From: Vreelandella halophila
GTDB lineage: Bacteria; Pseudomonadota; Gammaproteobacteria; Pseudomonadales; Oleiphilaceae
Direction: 5' to 3'
DNA: 64,000 nt
Assembly: GCF_019903425.1 (NCBI RefSeq)
Contig: NZ_JACHUZ010000011.1
Span: forward strand, 418,838 to 482,837
In this document: positions 49,212 to 61,459 of the stretch, in pieces
How positions within the stretch are numbered: position 1 is the first letter of the stretch
How the letters are laid out: every line of letters starts with the position of its first letter
Position numbers and translations under genes: made by a program
The notes under the pieces: generated by a model
Databases searched by the model: none
What the model saw: only the letters and a program-made list of their open reading frames with translations
Told to the model about the DNA's origin: nothing

Positions 49212-51362
49212 TCATTCGAAATACTGGTGCTTTGCGGCGTGTTCGCGCAGCAGTTCCGGCGGCCGGAAGCGCTCGCCAAAGCGGCCGGCGAGCTCGTCCG
49301 CGCGGTCCGTGAACGGCTGCAGCCCGTACTGGTTGATGTACTGCAGTGCGCCCCCGCTCCAGGCGGCGAAACCGATGCCGAAGATGGAGCCGATATTGGC
49401 ATCACGGACTTCCATCAGCACGTTCTCCTCGAGGCAGCGCACCGTCTCGATGGCCTGGATGAACAGCAGTCGCTCCTTGAGCAGGGTCAGATCCGCATTG
49501 CGGGCCTTGTCCTGGTGTACGTAGAGGTTTTCCAGTTCCGGCCAGAGGTATTTCTTCCCGTTTTCCGGGTACTCGTAGAAGCCGGCACCGGCGGCCTTGC
49601 CTTTGCGACCGTGCTCATCAACCATGGCATCGATCACCGCCTCGGCCGGATGCGGGTTCCAGGTGCCACCTGCGGCTTCGGTATCCTTCTTCGACTGGTC
49701 CCGGATGTGCTGGGTCAGCGTCAAGCTCACCTCGTCACAGATGGCCAGCGGTCCCACGGGCATGCCGGCGAGCAGGCCGGCGTTCTCCACAGAGGCAGGG
49801 TGGAAGCCCTCCGAGAGCAAAGTGATCCCCTCATTCACAAAGGTTCCGAACACCCGCGAGGTGAAGAAACCGCGGCTGTCGTTCACCACGATGGGCGTCT
49901 TGCTGATCTGCATGACGTAGTCGAAGGCTTTCGCCAGGGTTTCGTCGTCGGTCTGCTCGCCCTTGATGATCTCGACCAGCGGCATCTTGTCCACGGGGGA
50001 GAAGAAGTGCAGCCCGATGAACTTTTCCGGGTTGGCGGAGGCCTTCGCCAGCTGGGTGATGGGAATGGTCGAGGTGTTGGAGGCGAAGATGCCGTTGTCG
50101 GCCAGATGCGGCTCGGCTTCCTGGGTCACTTTCGCCTTCAGGTCGCTGTCCTCGAACACCGCCTCGATGATCAGGTCACAGCCGGCGAGATCGTCCGCGC
50201 TGCCGGTTGCCTTGATGCGGTCCAGCACCGTCTGCTTGCCCGCTTCGTCCAGCTTGCCGCGGGAGACTTTCTTGGCCAGCAGCTTGTCGGAATAGGATTT
50301 GCCCTTTTCGGCGTTCTCGCTGGAGACGTCCTTGAGCACCACCTCGATGCCCCGGTTGGCACTGACGTAGGCAATGCCCGCGCCCATCATGCCGGCTCCC
50401 AGGATGCCCACCTTCTTCACCTTCGACTTTTCAGGCGCGCTGGGCCGGCTGCCGCCCGCCTTGATGGCGTTCAGGCCGAACCAGAAGGTGTGGATCATGT
50501 TCTTGGCGATTGGGCTGCAGGTGATCTCGGTGAAGTAGCGGGCCTCGATGCGGTCCGCGGTGTCCACGTCCACGTTCGCGCCTTCAACGGCAGCGGACAT
50601 GATGCGTTCGGGCGCGGGGTAGCAGCCCTTGGTCTTCTCCTTGAGCATGGCCGGGGCAATGGCCAGGCGCTGGGCCATGGCGGGATGGTTGGGGCCGCCG
50701 CCGGGAATCTTGAAGCCCTTCTGATCCCAGGGTTGCTTGCTTTCCGGGTTGGCCTTGATCCAGTCCTGTGCCTTCTGCAGCAGTTCCTCCTGCGACGACG
50801 CCAGCTCATCGACCATGCCTTCCTTCAGGGCGGTCTGCGGGTCGATCTGCTTGCCTTCCATCAGGTAGGGGAAGGCCTTCTCCAGCCCTATCAACCGGGG
50901 CAGGCGCACGCAGGCGCCACCGCCGGGCAGCAGGCCCAGGGTCACCTCCGGCAGGCCAATCTTGATCCCCGGATCGTCGAGCACAATGCGGCGATGGCTG
51001 GCCAGGCAGAGCTCGTAACCACCACCCAGAGCGGTGCCGTTCATGGCCGCAACCACCGGCTTGCCCAGGGTCTCGAGCTTGCGCATCTGGCCCTTGAGCT
51101 CAAGGATGGTGTTGAAGAACTGGTCCGCGTTGTCGTTGGTGACCTGGATCAGCTCGTTCAGATCGCCGCCGGCAAAGAAGGTGTCCTTGGCGGAGGTGAT
51201 GATGATGCCGCTGATCTTCTCCGCGTCACCCTCGACCCTCTGCACAGTCTCGCTCAGCGCCTCGCGAAAAGCGGCGTTCATGGTGTTGGCGGACTGCCCC
51301 GGCATGTCGATGGTCAGGGTCAGGATGCCGTCGTTGTCGATCTCGTAATTGATTGCCGTCAT
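49212..51362 (-). CDS. fadB: FadB/FadJ-type enoyl-CoA hydratase/3-hydroxyacyl-CoA dehydrogenase
   Basis: 716 residues from the ATG at 51362 (MTAINYEIDNDGILTL) with AGGA upstream. The N-terminal crotonase domain (about 1-190) has FFAGGDLNEL, GTALGGGYELCLAS and GLPEVTLGLLPGGG. The NAD-binding domain begins about 330 (KVGILGAGMMGAGIAYV) and the C-terminal dehydrogenase part includes PEKFIGLHFFSPVDKMPLVE. It carries out the middle two steps of fatty-acid beta-oxidation. Whether it is the FadB or FadJ branch is not decided here. 17 bp after the thiolase, one operon. Confidence 0.93.
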   Translation of the reverse strand: MTAINYEIDNDGILTLTIDMPGQSANTMNAAFREALSETVQRVEGDAEKISGIIITSAKDTFFAGGDLNELIQVTNDNADQFFNTILELKGQMRKLETLGKPVVAAMNGTALGGGYELCLASHRRIVLDDPGIKIGLPEVTLGLLPGGGACVRLPRLIGLEKAFPYLMEGKQIDPQTALKEGMVDELASSQEELLQKAQDWIKANPESKQPWDQKGFKIPGGGPNHPAMAQRLAIAPAMLKEKTKGCYPAPERIMSAAVEGANVDVDTADRIEARYFTEITCSPIAKNMIHTFWFGLNAIKAGGSRPSAPEKSKVKKVGILGAGMMGAGIAYVSANRGIEVVLKDVSSENAEKGKSYSDKLLAKKVSRGKLDEAGKQTVLDRIKATGSADDLAGCDLIIEAVFEDSDLKAKVTQEAEPHLADNGIFASNTSTIPITQLAKASANPEKFIGLHFFSPVDKMPLVEIIKGEQTDDETLAKAFDYVMQISKTPIVVNDSRGFFTSRVFGTFVNEGITLLSEGFHPASVENAGLLAGMPVGPLAICDEVSLTLTQHIRDQSKKDTEAAGGTWNPHPAEAVIDAMVDEHGRKGKAAGAGFYEYPENGKKYLWPELENLYVHQDKARNADLTLLKERLLFIQAIETVRCLEENVLMEVRDANIGSIFGIGFAAWSGGALQYINQYGLQPFTDRADELAGRFGERFRPPELLREHAAKHQYFE

Positions 51363-51379
51363 GGTGTTCGTCCTGCCCT

Positions 51380-52588
<1,209 letters not shown>

Positions 52589-52640
52589 CTCAGAGTCTCT
52601 GTGCTGTTGGGGGTTGATTCAGCTGCGCGTTCAAAAAGGT

Positions 52641-52696
52641 GAGAGGTGGGGAGTGCTTGGCTAGTGGCGATTCCCGGAAAGCACTCCCCACCTCTC
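52641..52696. repeat. Hairpin repeat, short family member 3
   Basis: An 18-bp perfect stem (52641-52658 with 52679-52696) and a 20-nt loop. Read on the minus strand it contains GGGAATCGCCAC next to GGGGAGTGCTTTCC, resembling the left arm and core start of member 1 (GGGGGAGCCCTTCACGGGAATCGCCAC in pieces). Most of the core is missing and the right arm matches a different part, so it looks like a deleted derivative. Intergenic between fadA and the DUF349 gene. Confidence 0.75.
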
Positions 52697-52802
52697 CACC
52701 CAGCAATCTGCTCTCATGCTTGTGTCAAAGTCCAAAGGCACGATAGCGACACACCCTCCCGGGGTTAATGGCGCCACCCATCAAAACCATTGGCGGATGC
52801 GC

Positions 52803-55268
52803 TCACTCCTGGGCAGACGCCGCGTCATCCCCGCTGCGCAGGAACCAGTGCTTCAGCGCCTCCCTCAGCCGCTGGTAATGGTCCGGAGTCAGGCCATCCG
52901 CGGCATCCAGCTCGCACCAGGTCGCCAGTAGACCGTCCAGCTCATCCTCCTGGGATTCCAGACTCTGCTCACTCTTCATCCCCTCATTGAGCCGGCCCAC
53001 CTGCAGCGCCATGCGCTGGGCCTGGTCCTCCGGCGGCGTGGCGGCGCCGGAAACAATCTCAACCCGGATGCACAGGGCGCGGGCCTGGCTGGCTGTATCC
53101 GTCTCCTGGGTCGCCTGCTCCACCGGCATCGGCGGGTGGCGGAAGCTTTCAGGGCCAGGCGTCTCGCCGGACTGATGCTGGTCCAGGGCAGCAAGCCACT
53201 GTTGGTAACGATTGGCACGCAGGGCGCTCATCTGCTGCTCCTGGACGCCGTCCATGGCCCTGTTGAAACGGTCGGCCAGGGCGCCGGCCCGGTCCCGGGG
53301 CAGTTCCAGGGCCTGGAAGGCTTTGCGGAACTGTTCCAGTTCCCCGGGCGCGGTTTCCGCCGGGTCCACATCCTGGAGCTGGCGGATGAGCTTTTCGGCC
53401 TCTTCGGCGGCTGCGTTGAACGCTTCGTCGCGGGCCTCGCGTTCTTCACTCAGGCGCGCAAAGATCCGGTCGCAGGCGCTGCGGAAGGCTTTCCAGAGAC
53501 GACGGTCCTCCTGTTGATGGGTGATGCCGATGGCCTCCCATTCCTTCTGCAGGGCCTTGGCGCCCTCCGTAGCCTCACGCAGCGGTTCGTGCTCGACCAG
53601 GGCCTCGGCCCGTTCGACCACGTCGCGCTTCAGGGCATCGTTGCGTTCGCGCTCCGTCTCAAGACCCGCATTCAGCATCTTGATCAGTCGGTCAAACTGC
53701 TTCTGGAGCGGGCGGTTGGCGCGGTAGTCCACGGGCTTGGCGTCGCTCCATTCGCGCCGGGCGGTACGCTGGATGCGGTCCACGGCCTTGTAGTCGCAGC
53801 TGGTCCAGTCAAGGTTGTCCACGAATTCCTGAAGCTGCCCGACGATGTACTCGCGCTTCTCAAGGTTGGCGTTCTTGAGGCGTTTCTTCTCGGAGAAGTA
53901 TTCGTGGCAGGGTTCGTAGGCCCTGTCGGTGGCGTCCTTGAAACGCTGCCAGAGCTGCTGGTCGGGGGTGCCGCCCAGGTCGTACCACTGCTGCTGCAGA
54001 TCATGGATGTGCTCGGCCTTGGCCTCGGGCTCCATGGGCTGGTCGGCCAGGTATTCCATCTGCTCGCACAGGGATTCCAGCTTGGGCCGGGCTGCGAAAC
54101 CGAGCCAGTCACGCAGTTCCTGGAGCTGACGGCCGAGTCGGGTGATCCGGGCCTGGTGCTGGCGGGCCTCCTTTTCCGGCAACTGGTCCTGGAGCTTCTG
54201 GGCTTTGCGGAAATGCTCCCGTGAGGGCTTGAGCTGCTGCTGTTCAAGGCTCTTTTCCAGGGCATCCAGGGTGCGGCTGAGCTCGCCGGTGTCCACACTG
54301 GGTGCCTCTTTCTGCGGTTCGGGGCTGGACTTCGCCTGCCCGTCCCTGTGTTTGCGTGCGCGGGCCAGTGTCGGCGGCGTGGGGAAGCCTTCGGGCCAGT
54401 TGATGGCCGCCAGGGTCTCCTCGACGGTTGCGGCGTCCTTTTCCTGGAGGGCCTGCTCCAGCTGCGCTTCATGCTGCTGCCAGGCGCTGAGCGCCTGATG
54501 ATAGGCTTCCAGCTGTGCCATCAACTGTTCGAAACGTGCCTTCAGGTCCGGGTCCGGGGTGCGATTGGCGGTGGCCTGCTCCCAGCGGTTGCGCTGGGTC
54601 TTGATCATGGCGTCCAGCGAGGAGAGGCTGGCGCCTTCCTCGGGCCACGCGGAGGCGAGCTGCTCAGCGGTGGCACCCAGGGTTTCGACCGCACTCTGCT
54701 GCTCCTGGGCCTGTTCCTGTTCGGCGCGGGCCCGGGCTTCCTCATCGGCGATGGCCTGTGCCCGCTCGCGGCAGCGGGCAAGGGCGGATTCGTAGCGTTG
54801 CGTCTGGGTGCTGTCGATACTGCCGCTGACATTGTTCCAGCGGCTGACGATGGCGTCGAGCCGTGCCTGGTAGAGCTTGGTATCCTGGGTGCTGGCCAGT
54901 TCCTCGATGTCCTGGACGATACGGTCTATTTCAGCCTGGCGCGCCTGTTCCGCCTCGGCCTGTTCGCGTTGTTCACGCAGTTTGCGGCGTGCGGCCTGGA
55001 AAGCGCCCTTGTCCCGCCCCTTTAGGGCGCGGCTGATGCGCTCCAGCGTTTCGGTGTCTTCAATGCGGTCAATGGCTTCACGGCGGATGGCGGCGGTTTC
55101 ACCCTGGGTCGCCAGTGTTTCGAGTTCCCCGGTGGTGGTTGCTTTGGCTACGATATCGGGGTCCGGGGCCGGGCGTTCCGGAGCGGCCGTGCTGGCTTGT
55201 GGCTCCGGTTGTTCGGCGGCGTTTGTGGGTTGCCTGGGTTTGAAGAACTGTTTCAGAAAGCCGGCCAT
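52803..55268 (-). CDS. DUF349 repeat protein
   Basis: 821 residues from the ATG at 55268 (MAGFLKQFFKPRQPTNAAEQ), with AAAAGGACAACC upstream. It is almost entirely charged helices and coiled coil, with repeated DUF349-like blocks such as QQQWYDLGGTPDQQLWQRFKD, FKDATDRAYEPCHEYFSEK and LQKEWEAIGITHQQEDRRLW. There is no signal peptide or membrane segment; cytoplasmic. Function of the family is not settled. It diverges from recX, with 115 bp between. Confidence 0.9.
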   Translation of the reverse strand: MAGFLKQFFKPRQPTNAAEQPEPQASTAAPERPAPDPDIVAKATTTGELETLATQGETAAIRREAIDRIEDTETLERISRALKGRDKGAFQAARRKLREQREQAEAEQARQAEIDRIVQDIEELASTQDTKLYQARLDAIVSRWNNVSGSIDSTQTQRYESALARCRERAQAIADEEARARAEQEQAQEQQSAVETLGATAEQLASAWPEEGASLSSLDAMIKTQRNRWEQATANRTPDPDLKARFEQLMAQLEAYHQALSAWQQHEAQLEQALQEKDAATVEETLAAINWPEGFPTPPTLARARKHRDGQAKSSPEPQKEAPSVDTGELSRTLDALEKSLEQQQLKPSREHFRKAQKLQDQLPEKEARQHQARITRLGRQLQELRDWLGFAARPKLESLCEQMEYLADQPMEPEAKAEHIHDLQQQWYDLGGTPDQQLWQRFKDATDRAYEPCHEYFSEKKRLKNANLEKREYIVGQLQEFVDNLDWTSCDYKAVDRIQRTARREWSDAKPVDYRANRPLQKQFDRLIKMLNAGLETERERNDALKRDVVERAEALVEHEPLREATEGAKALQKEWEAIGITHQQEDRRLWKAFRSACDRIFARLSEEREARDEAFNAAAEEAEKLIRQLQDVDPAETAPGELEQFRKAFQALELPRDRAGALADRFNRAMDGVQEQQMSALRANRYQQWLAALDQHQSGETPGPESFRHPPMPVEQATQETDTASQARALCIRVEIVSGAATPPEDQAQRMALQVGRLNEGMKSEQSLESQEDELDGLLATWCELDAADGLTPDHYQRLREALKHWFLRSGDDAASAQE

Positions 55269-55383
55269 AATGGTTGTCCTTTTGTGCCGAAAGCCCACCC
55301 GGAAGGCCGGGCGGGTGATTGGAATCAGGACGCCAAAATTAGCACACAGAAAAGGCGTCAGCCTATCGGCGGCGGGTGGTTAT

Positions 55384-55851
55384 ATGAGTGATGACAGGCA
55401 GTATCTGCGGGAGCGGGCCATGAAGTTCCTGGCGCGGCGCGAGCACAGCCGGCTGGAGCTATGGCGCAAGCTGGAAAGGACGGCGGAAAGCGGTGAGCTG
55501 CTGGCGGAGGTTCTGGACGAGCTGGCCAGTGAGGGCTGGCAGAGCGATGAACGGTTTGCGGAGTCGTTCAGCCGGCAGCGGATCGAGACGGGTTACGGGC
55601 CGCTTCGGATCCGCTCCGAGTTGGAGCAGCGCGGGGTCAGCGGGGACAGTGAGGCGCTGACGGCCCTGGCAGAGGATGACTGGGTGAGTATGGCGCGGGA
55701 GCAGCGTCAGAAGCGTTTCGGGCCCGATGCGCCCGCGGACTGGAAGGAGAAGGGGCGCCAGGGGCGTTTTCTCGCACAGAGGGGGTACAGCCGTTCGCAC
55801 ATCGAGAAGGCGCTGGCCATGAGCCCGGGTGACGAAGTACCCACGGCCTGA
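55384..55851 (+). CDS. recX: Regulatory protein RecX
   Basis: 155 residues from the ATG at 55384 (MSDDRQYLRERAMKFLARRE). Three-helix repeats are seen in REHSRLELWRKLE, ELASEGWQSDERFAESFSRQ, and GYGPLRIRSELEQRG. RecX binds RecA filaments and limits their activity. recA normally precedes it, but here the upstream gene is the DUF349 protein on the opposite strand. Five bp before convergent mltF. Confidence 0.92.
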   Translation: MSDDRQYLRERAMKFLARREHSRLELWRKLERTAESGELLAEVLDELASEGWQSDERFAESFSRQRIETGYGPLRIRSELEQRGVSGDSEALTALAEDDWVSMAREQRQKRFGPDAPADWKEKGRQGRFLAQRGYSRSHIEKALAMSPGDEVPTA

Positions 55852-55856
55852 GGCCG

Positions 55857-57374
55857 CTAGAGCAGTGGTGAGGCGCGGCGCAGTTCCCGGCGCTGGTCGC
55901 CGGATGCGGTCTGCTCCCCGGTATCCCGGGGCCGGGAGGGTTGATCGTCGGGCTCCTCCAGGGGGGATTCCACGCCGTTTTCGGTGACCGCCACGGTGGT
56001 GTCCTCATCCGGGAACATCCATTTCAGGACGTCGTAGTAGCGGCGGATGTTCTGGGTATAGAGGACGGGTTCGTAGCCACGGGCGTAGCCGTAGCGTGTC
56101 TGGGTGTAGTACTTGCGCTGGGCGAGCAGTGGCAGGTATTCCTTGACGTCCAGCCAGCGGTCGGGGTTGCTGCCGTCCTCGCGGGCCAGGCGGCGGGCAT
56201 CCTGGAGATGACCATAACCGACGTTGTAGGCCGCCAGTGCGAACCAGGTTCTGTCCGGCTCGGTGATGTTCTCCGGAATGCGGTCGTGCAGGCGCCGGAA
56301 GAAACGGGCGCCGCCCCATATGGAGGACTCCGGGTCCAGCCGGTTTTTGACACCGATCAGGGATGCGGTGTCCAGAGTCAGCATCATGAGTCCGCGCACG
56401 CCGGTGGGAGAGACGGCTCGCGGTTCCCAGTGGGATTCCTGGTACCCGATGGCGGCCAGAAGGCGCCAGTCCAGGTCATGCGCGCTGGCGGCTTCCCTGA
56501 AGGTCTCCCGGTAATCCGGTAGTCGGTTTTCCAGGTGGGTGGTGAAGGTTTTCGCACCAACGTAATCAAGGCGGTCCAGATGGCCGAAGAAGCGTTCCTC
56601 CAGCTGTGCCAGTGTTCCGTCGGCGCGTATCTCCCGGAAATAGTCCCGCGCTGCCTGCATGAGTGAGCCATCACCTGCCGGTGGAAGCAGCCATCCCACG
56701 GGGCGGGGGCTGCTCAGTGCCAGGCCGTCCCGTACGCTGGAAAAGAAAACCTGGTTATTCTCCAGTTCGCGGCTGTTGATCACGATGGCATCCAGTTCGC
56801 CTTGGTTAACCCGGTGAAGCAGCTCGGTGGGATCCTGGCTGCTTTCCGACTGCCAGTCCAGCTCCGGCAGGGTCCCGCGGATCCGTTCGAGCTGCTGTTC
56901 GGCGGCGCTGCCGGCACGTACCGCGATGGCCATGCCGATGAGGTCCGCGGGCCTGTGGGGGCGGTCTACGTCAGCGTTGTAGACAACAATCGGTCGACTC
57001 CGGTCGTAGACCGGGCCGTGGCGGTAACGGTGGCGGAGTTCCGGCGTGAGTGCCAGGCCGGCGGCAGCCAGGTGAGTGTGGTGTTCGTCCAGGCGCTGAT
57101 AGAGTTCGGGAAAGTCGTCCACCACCTCGACGCGCAGCTCCACTCCGAGCGAATCGGCAAAACGCCGAACCAGTTCGTATTCGAACCCTGATGGCTTGCC
57201 TTTCTCTTCGTAATAGACCGTGGAGGCGGGGTGCATGACGACATGGAGCACGCCCTCCTGGTTGATGCGGTCCAGGGTGGTGGGCTGGGAGCAGGCCGCG
57301 AGCACCAGAGCCAGCATGGCCGGTACTGCCAAGCCTGATGCGATACCCGGTCGCTTGGGGGTACTACTGCTCAT
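55857..57374 (-). CDS. mltF: Membrane-bound lytic transglycosylase F
   Basis: 505 residues from the ATG at 57374 (MSSSTPKRPGIASG). A lipoprotein signal ends LALVLAAC (lipobox Cys), so the protein is anchored, probably in the outer membrane. The N-terminal domain resembles solute-binding family 3 (about 40-270), and the C-terminal SLT domain (about 290-450) has the catalytic Glu in AIGYQESHWEPRA and YNVGYGHLQDARRLA. Cleaves peptidoglycan to anhydromuropeptides. Divergent from purL, the arrangement also seen in E. coli. Confidence 0.95.
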   Translation of the reverse strand: MSSSTPKRPGIASGLAVPAMLALVLAACSQPTTLDRINQEGVLHVVMHPASTVYYEEKGKPSGFEYELVRRFADSLGVELRVEVVDDFPELYQRLDEHHTHLAAAGLALTPELRHRYRHGPVYDRSRPIVVYNADVDRPHRPADLIGMAIAVRAGSAAEQQLERIRGTLPELDWQSESSQDPTELLHRVNQGELDAIVINSRELENNQVFFSSVRDGLALSSPRPVGWLLPPAGDGSLMQAARDYFREIRADGTLAQLEERFFGHLDRLDYVGAKTFTTHLENRLPDYRETFREAASAHDLDWRLLAAIGYQESHWEPRAVSPTGVRGLMMLTLDTASLIGVKNRLDPESSIWGGARFFRRLHDRIPENITEPDRTWFALAAYNVGYGHLQDARRLAREDGSNPDRWLDVKEYLPLLAQRKYYTQTRYGYARGYEPVLYTQNIRRYYDVLKWMFPDEDTTVAVTENGVESPLEEPDDQPSRPRDTGEQTASGDQRRELRRASPLL

Positions 57375-57556
57375 TATCCCGTCCAGCAAAGATGGAAACA
57401 TACTCCATTCTACGTTAAAAAACGGACATGGTTTGATGGCTGAGCCACAGCCGCCTATCCGTTATTTGCCCCTGTATCCTGTACGTCGATTTGAGTATGA
57501 TACGCGCTCCTCAGAACCTACCCGAATCCCGGCCCATCAACGAGGCTCATAGACCC

Positions 57557-60500
57557 ATGCTGGAACTTCGCGGCGCCCCGGCCCTTTCCGCTTTTCGCAG
57601 AGAACGGCTGATGCAGCGGGTACAGGCGACCTGTCCTGCCATCGAGTCACTCTACGCTGAATTCATGCATTTCGTGGACCTGGATGCCGAGCTCGACAGC
57701 AGTGGCCTGGATATACTCAACCGTCTGCTGACCTACGGCGCCAGGGGCCAGGCAGAGGCCGTGGACGGAGTGCTGTTCCTGGTGGTGCCCCGGCCCGGCA
57801 CGATTTCGCCATGGTCCAGCAAGGCAACCGACATCGTGCACAACTGCGGTCTCACGAAGGTCCGCCGGGTTGAGCGCGGCATTGCCTTTTATCTGCGCGC
57901 CGGCCGCAAGCTGGAGCTGGCTGAACGCGAGGCGTTGGCGGCGCTGCTTCACGACCGTATGACCGAGCGGGTCTTCCATGAAATGGCGGGCGCGGAACTG
58001 CTGTTCGACGAGGAAGCGCCCAGGCCGCTGGAGACGGTTCCGGTGCAGGCGGACGGCCGTGCCGCGCTGGCGGAGGCCAATGAGCGCCTCGGGCTGGCGC
58101 TGGCCGAGGATGAGATCGACTATCTGGCCGAATCCTTTGCAGGTCTGGAGCGGGATCCCACGGATGTGGAGCTGATGATGTTCGCCCAGGCGAACTCGGA
58201 GCACTGCCGCCACAAGATCTTCAATGCCTCCTGGTCCATTGACGGGGTCGAACAGGATCATTCGCTGTTCGACATGATCCGCAATACCCATGAGGTCGGT
58301 GGTAACGGGGTGCTTTCCGCTTACCGTGACAACGCGGCGGTGATTGAAGGCGCCCAGGGGCAGCGCTTCTATCCGGATCCCTCCTCCCAGCGGTACCGCT
58401 ATCACAGTGAGCCCATCCACATCCTGGCCAAGGTCGAGACCCACAACCATCCCACGGCCATCTCCCCGCACCCGGGGGCGGCCACCGGATCCGGTGGTGA
58501 GATCCGGGATGAGGGGGCCACCGGCCTGGGTGGCAAGCCCAAGGCGGGGCTGACCGGTTTCACCACGTCCAACCTGCAGATTCCCGGTTTCGAGCAGCCC
58601 TGGGAAGACAGCCCTGGCCGGCCCGGGCGCATGGCGTCGCCGCTGTCGATCATGCTGGACGGCCCCGTTGGCGGCGCAGCCTTCAACAATGAGTTCGGGC
58701 GCCCGAACCTGACCGGTTATTTCCGCACCTTTGAGCAGAAAGTGCCGGGTGTGAACGGGGTGGAGTACCGCGGTTATCACAAGCCCATCATGATTGCCGG
58801 AGGACTCGGCAACATCCGCGAGGATCATGTCCATAAGGATTCAATCCCGACCGGATCACGGCTGATCGTGATGGGTGGTCCATCCATGCTGATCGGCCTG
58901 GGTGGCGGTGCGGCGTCCTCCATGGACTCCGGTGCCAGCGCGGAAGACCTGGACTTTGCTTCCGTCCAGCGCGAGAACCCGGAGATGCAGCGCCGCTGCC
59001 AGGAAGTGATTGACCGCTGTTGGCAGATGGGGGAGGGCAACCCCATCGCCTTCATCCATGACGTGGGCGCGGGTGGGCTCTCCAACGCCCTGCCGGAGCT
59101 GGTCAAGGACGGCGGCTGCGGCGGCCGGTTCGAACTGCGTGAAGTGCCGAATGCGGAACCCGGCATGTCGCCGTTGGAGATCTGGTGCAACGAGGCCCAG
59201 GAGCGGTATGTGCTGGCGGTGGGGGCGAACGAGCTGGACCGCTTCGATGCCATCTGCCGCCGCGAGCGCTGCCCCTACGCAGTGGTCGGCGATGCGGTGG
59301 AGGAACCGCATCTGGCTGTGCATGATGCCTATTTCGACAACAATGCCGTGGACCTGCCCATGCAGGTGCTGTTCGGCAAGCCGCCGCGCATGCACCGAGA
59401 CGTGAAGCGGGCCAGCTTTACCAAGCCGGTGTTCAACAGCGAGGCCCTGAATCCGGACGAGGCGATTGACCGAGTGCTGCGGATTCCGGCCGTGGCGTCC
59501 AAAAGTTTCCTGATTACCATCGGGGATCGTTCCATTACCGGCCAGGTGGCCCGTGACCAGATGGTCGGGCCCTGGCAGGTGCCGGTGGCGGATGTGGCGG
59601 TGACCGCCAGCAGTTTCGAGGGCTACACTGGCGAGGCCATGGCCATGGGCGAACGGCCGCCGGTCGCCTGCATCAATGCTCCGGCCTCCGGCCGCCTTGC
59701 GGTAGGTGAGACACTGACCAACCTGGCGGCGGCGTCCATCGGAGATATTACCCGTATCAGCCTGTCCGCCAACTGGATGGCGCCAGCGGGGCACCCCGGC
59801 GAGGATGAGAACCTCTACGAGACGGCGCGTGCCGTGGGCATGGATCTGTGTCCGAAGCTTGGGATCACGATCCCCGTCGGCAAGGATTCGCTCTCCATGA
59901 AGACGGTCTGGTCGCAGGAGGGCGAATCGCGCAGCGTTACCTCGCCCCTGTCGCTGGTGACCACGGGCTTTGCGCCGGTGGACGACGTCCGTAAAACGCT
60001 GACTCCGGAACTGCGGACGGATCAGGGGCCCACTGAACTCATCATGATCGACCTGGGTGAGGGCCGGAACCGGCTGGGTGGTTCCGCACTGGCACAGGCC
60101 TACGGCGCCACGGGCGCCGTGGCGCCGGACGTGGAGAAGCCAGAGCAGCTGCGGCGTTTCTTTGACACCATCCAGTCCCTGAACCGGCGCGGGCTGCTGC
60201 TCGCCTATCATGATCGATCCGATGGCGGGCTGTTTACCACGCTCTGTGAGATGGCGTTTGCCGGGCGTACCGGTCTCCGGATTACCCTGGATTCGTTGCT
60301 GGAAGACAGCAGTCACCTAGTGAGGGAGTTGTTCAGCGAGGAGCTCGGCGCGGTGATCCAGGTGGCGCGTGACAGCGTCAGCCCGGTACTGGCCGCTATG
60401 GAGGAAGCCGGGCTTTCCAGCCACATTGCCATGATCGGAGCGCCGGCCCCGGACCAACGCCTGTGTTTCAGTTTCCAGGGCGAGACACTCATCGAGCGTG

Positions 60501-61459
60501 GCCGCGCGGAACTGGAGCAGAAATGGGCCGAGACGAGCTACCGCATGCAGGCCATCCGGGATAACAGCGACTGTGCCGACGAGGAATTCGAGGCACTGGC
60601 GGACGATGCGGATTCCGGCCTCCATGCCGATCTCAGTTTTGACCCCGGTGAGGACATTGCCGCGCCGCTGGTGAACACCGGAGCAAGGCCCTCGGTGGCG
60701 GTGCTGCGGGAGCAGGGCGTCAATGGCCAGGTGGAGATGGCGGCGGCCTTCGACCGGGCCGGTTTCAACGCCGTGGACATGCACATGAGCGACATCCTTT
60801 CTGGTCGCATGACGCTGGACGAGTTTCATGTAATGGTTGCCTGTGGCGGGTTCTCCTTCGGGGACGTGCTGGGCGCCGGTGGCGGTTGGGCCAAGTCCAT
60901 CCTGTTCAACCAGCTTGCCCGGACACAGTTCCAGGCGTTTTTCGAGCGCGGCGACACACTCTCCCTGGGTGTGTGCAACGGCTGCCAGATGCTGGCGGAA
61001 CTGCGTGAGCTGATCCCCGGGACCGCGCACTGGCCACGCTTTGTGCGCAACCGCTCAGAGCAGTTTGAGGCGCGCACGGTCATGGTGGAAGTGCCGGAAT
61101 CCCGTTCCGCCTTTTTCCAGGGTATGGCAGGTTCCCGGTTGCCCATTGCCGTAGCCCATGGTGAGGGGCTGGCGGAGTTCCGTAACGGCTCGGATCTGGA
61201 GGGTCTTCGGAAGGGAAGTCAGGTGGCCTTGCGGTATGTTGACCATTACGGGCGGCCGGCGGAGCGTTACCCGCATAATCCCAACGGCTCTCCTGAAGGG
61301 GTGACCGGGCTCTGTTCGGAAGACGGTCGGGCCACCATCATGATGCCCCATCCGGAACGGGTGTTCCGCTCGGTTCAGTGCAGCTGGTATCCGGATGACT
61401 GGGGTGAGGATGGTGCCTGGCTCAGATTGTTCCGTAATGCCCGCAAATGGGTCGGTTAA
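57557..61459 (+). CDS. purL: Phosphoribosylformylglycinamidine synthase
   Basis: 1300 residues, the usual length of the large proteobacterial enzyme. ATG at 57557 ([18 protein letters not shown]); the frame open to 57491 is not conserved. Blocks: [16 protein letters not shown] and [20 protein letters not shown] (ATP/substrate sites), [20 protein letters not shown] start of the glutaminase domain, catalytic Cys in [13 protein letters not shown], and His/Glu near [10 protein letters not shown]. Fourth step of purine synthesis. Divergent from mltF. Confidence 0.98.
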   Translation: MLELRGAPALSAFRRERLMQRVQATCPAIESLYAEFMHFVDLDAELDSSGLDILNRLLTYGARGQAEAVDGVLFLVVPRPGTISPWSSKATDIVHNCGLTKVRRVERGIAFYLRAGRKLELAEREALAALLHDRMTERVFHEMAGAELLFDEEAPRPLETVPVQADGRAALAEANERLGLALAEDEIDYLAESFAGLERDPTDVELMMFAQANSEHCRHKIFNASWSIDGVEQDHSLFDMIRNTHEVGGNGVLSAYRDNAAVIEGAQGQRFYPDPSSQRYRYHSEPIHILAKVETHNHPTAISPHPGAATGSGGEIRDEGATGLGGKPKAGLTGFTTSNLQIPGFEQPWEDSPGRPGRMASPLSIMLDGPVGGAAFNNEFGRPNLTGYFRTFEQKVPGVNGVEYRGYHKPIMIAGGLGNIREDHVHKDSIPTGSRLIVMGGPSMLIGLGGGAASSMDSGASAEDLDFASVQRENPEMQRRCQEVIDRCWQMGEGNPIAFIHDVGAGGLSNALPELVKDGGCGGRFELREVPNAEPGMSPLEIWCNEAQERYVLAVGANELDRFDAICRRERCPYAVVGDAVEEPHLAVHDAYFDNNAVDLPMQVLFGKPPRMHRDVKRASFTKPVFNSEALNPDEAIDRVLRIPAVASKSFLITIGDRSITGQVARDQMVGPWQVPVADVAVTASSFEGYTGEAMAMGERPPVACINAPASGRLAVGETLTNLAAASIGDITRISLSANWMAPAGHPGEDENLYETARAVGMDLCPKLGITIPVGKDSLSMKTVWSQEGESRSVTSPLSLVTTGFAPVDDVRKTLTPELRTDQGPTELIMIDLGEGRNRLGGSALAQAYGATGAVAPDVEKPEQLRRFFDTIQSLNRRGLLLAYHDRSDGGLFTTLCEMAFAGRTGLRITLDSLLEDSSHLVRELFSEELGAVIQVARDSVSPVLAAMEEAGLSSHIAMIGAPAPDQRLCFSFQGETLIERGRAELEQKWAETSYRMQAIRDNSDCADEEFEALADDADSGLHADLSFDPGEDIAAPLVNTGARPSVAVLREQGVNGQVEMAAAFDRAGFNAVDMHMSDILSGRMTLDEFHVMVACGGFSFGDVLGAGGGWAKSILFNQLARTQFQAFFERGDTLSLGVCNGCQMLAELRELIPGTAHWPRFVRNRSEQFEARTVMVEVPESRSAFFQGMAGSRLPIAVAHGEGLAEFRNGSDLEGLRKGSQVALRYVDHYGRPAERYPHNPNGSPEGVTGLCSEDGRATIMMPHPERVFRSVQCSWYPDDWGEDGAWLRLFRNARKWVG

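Noticed and set aside
58856..60316. 486-codon minus-strand ORF inside purL
   Set aside because: Antisense shadow of purL.
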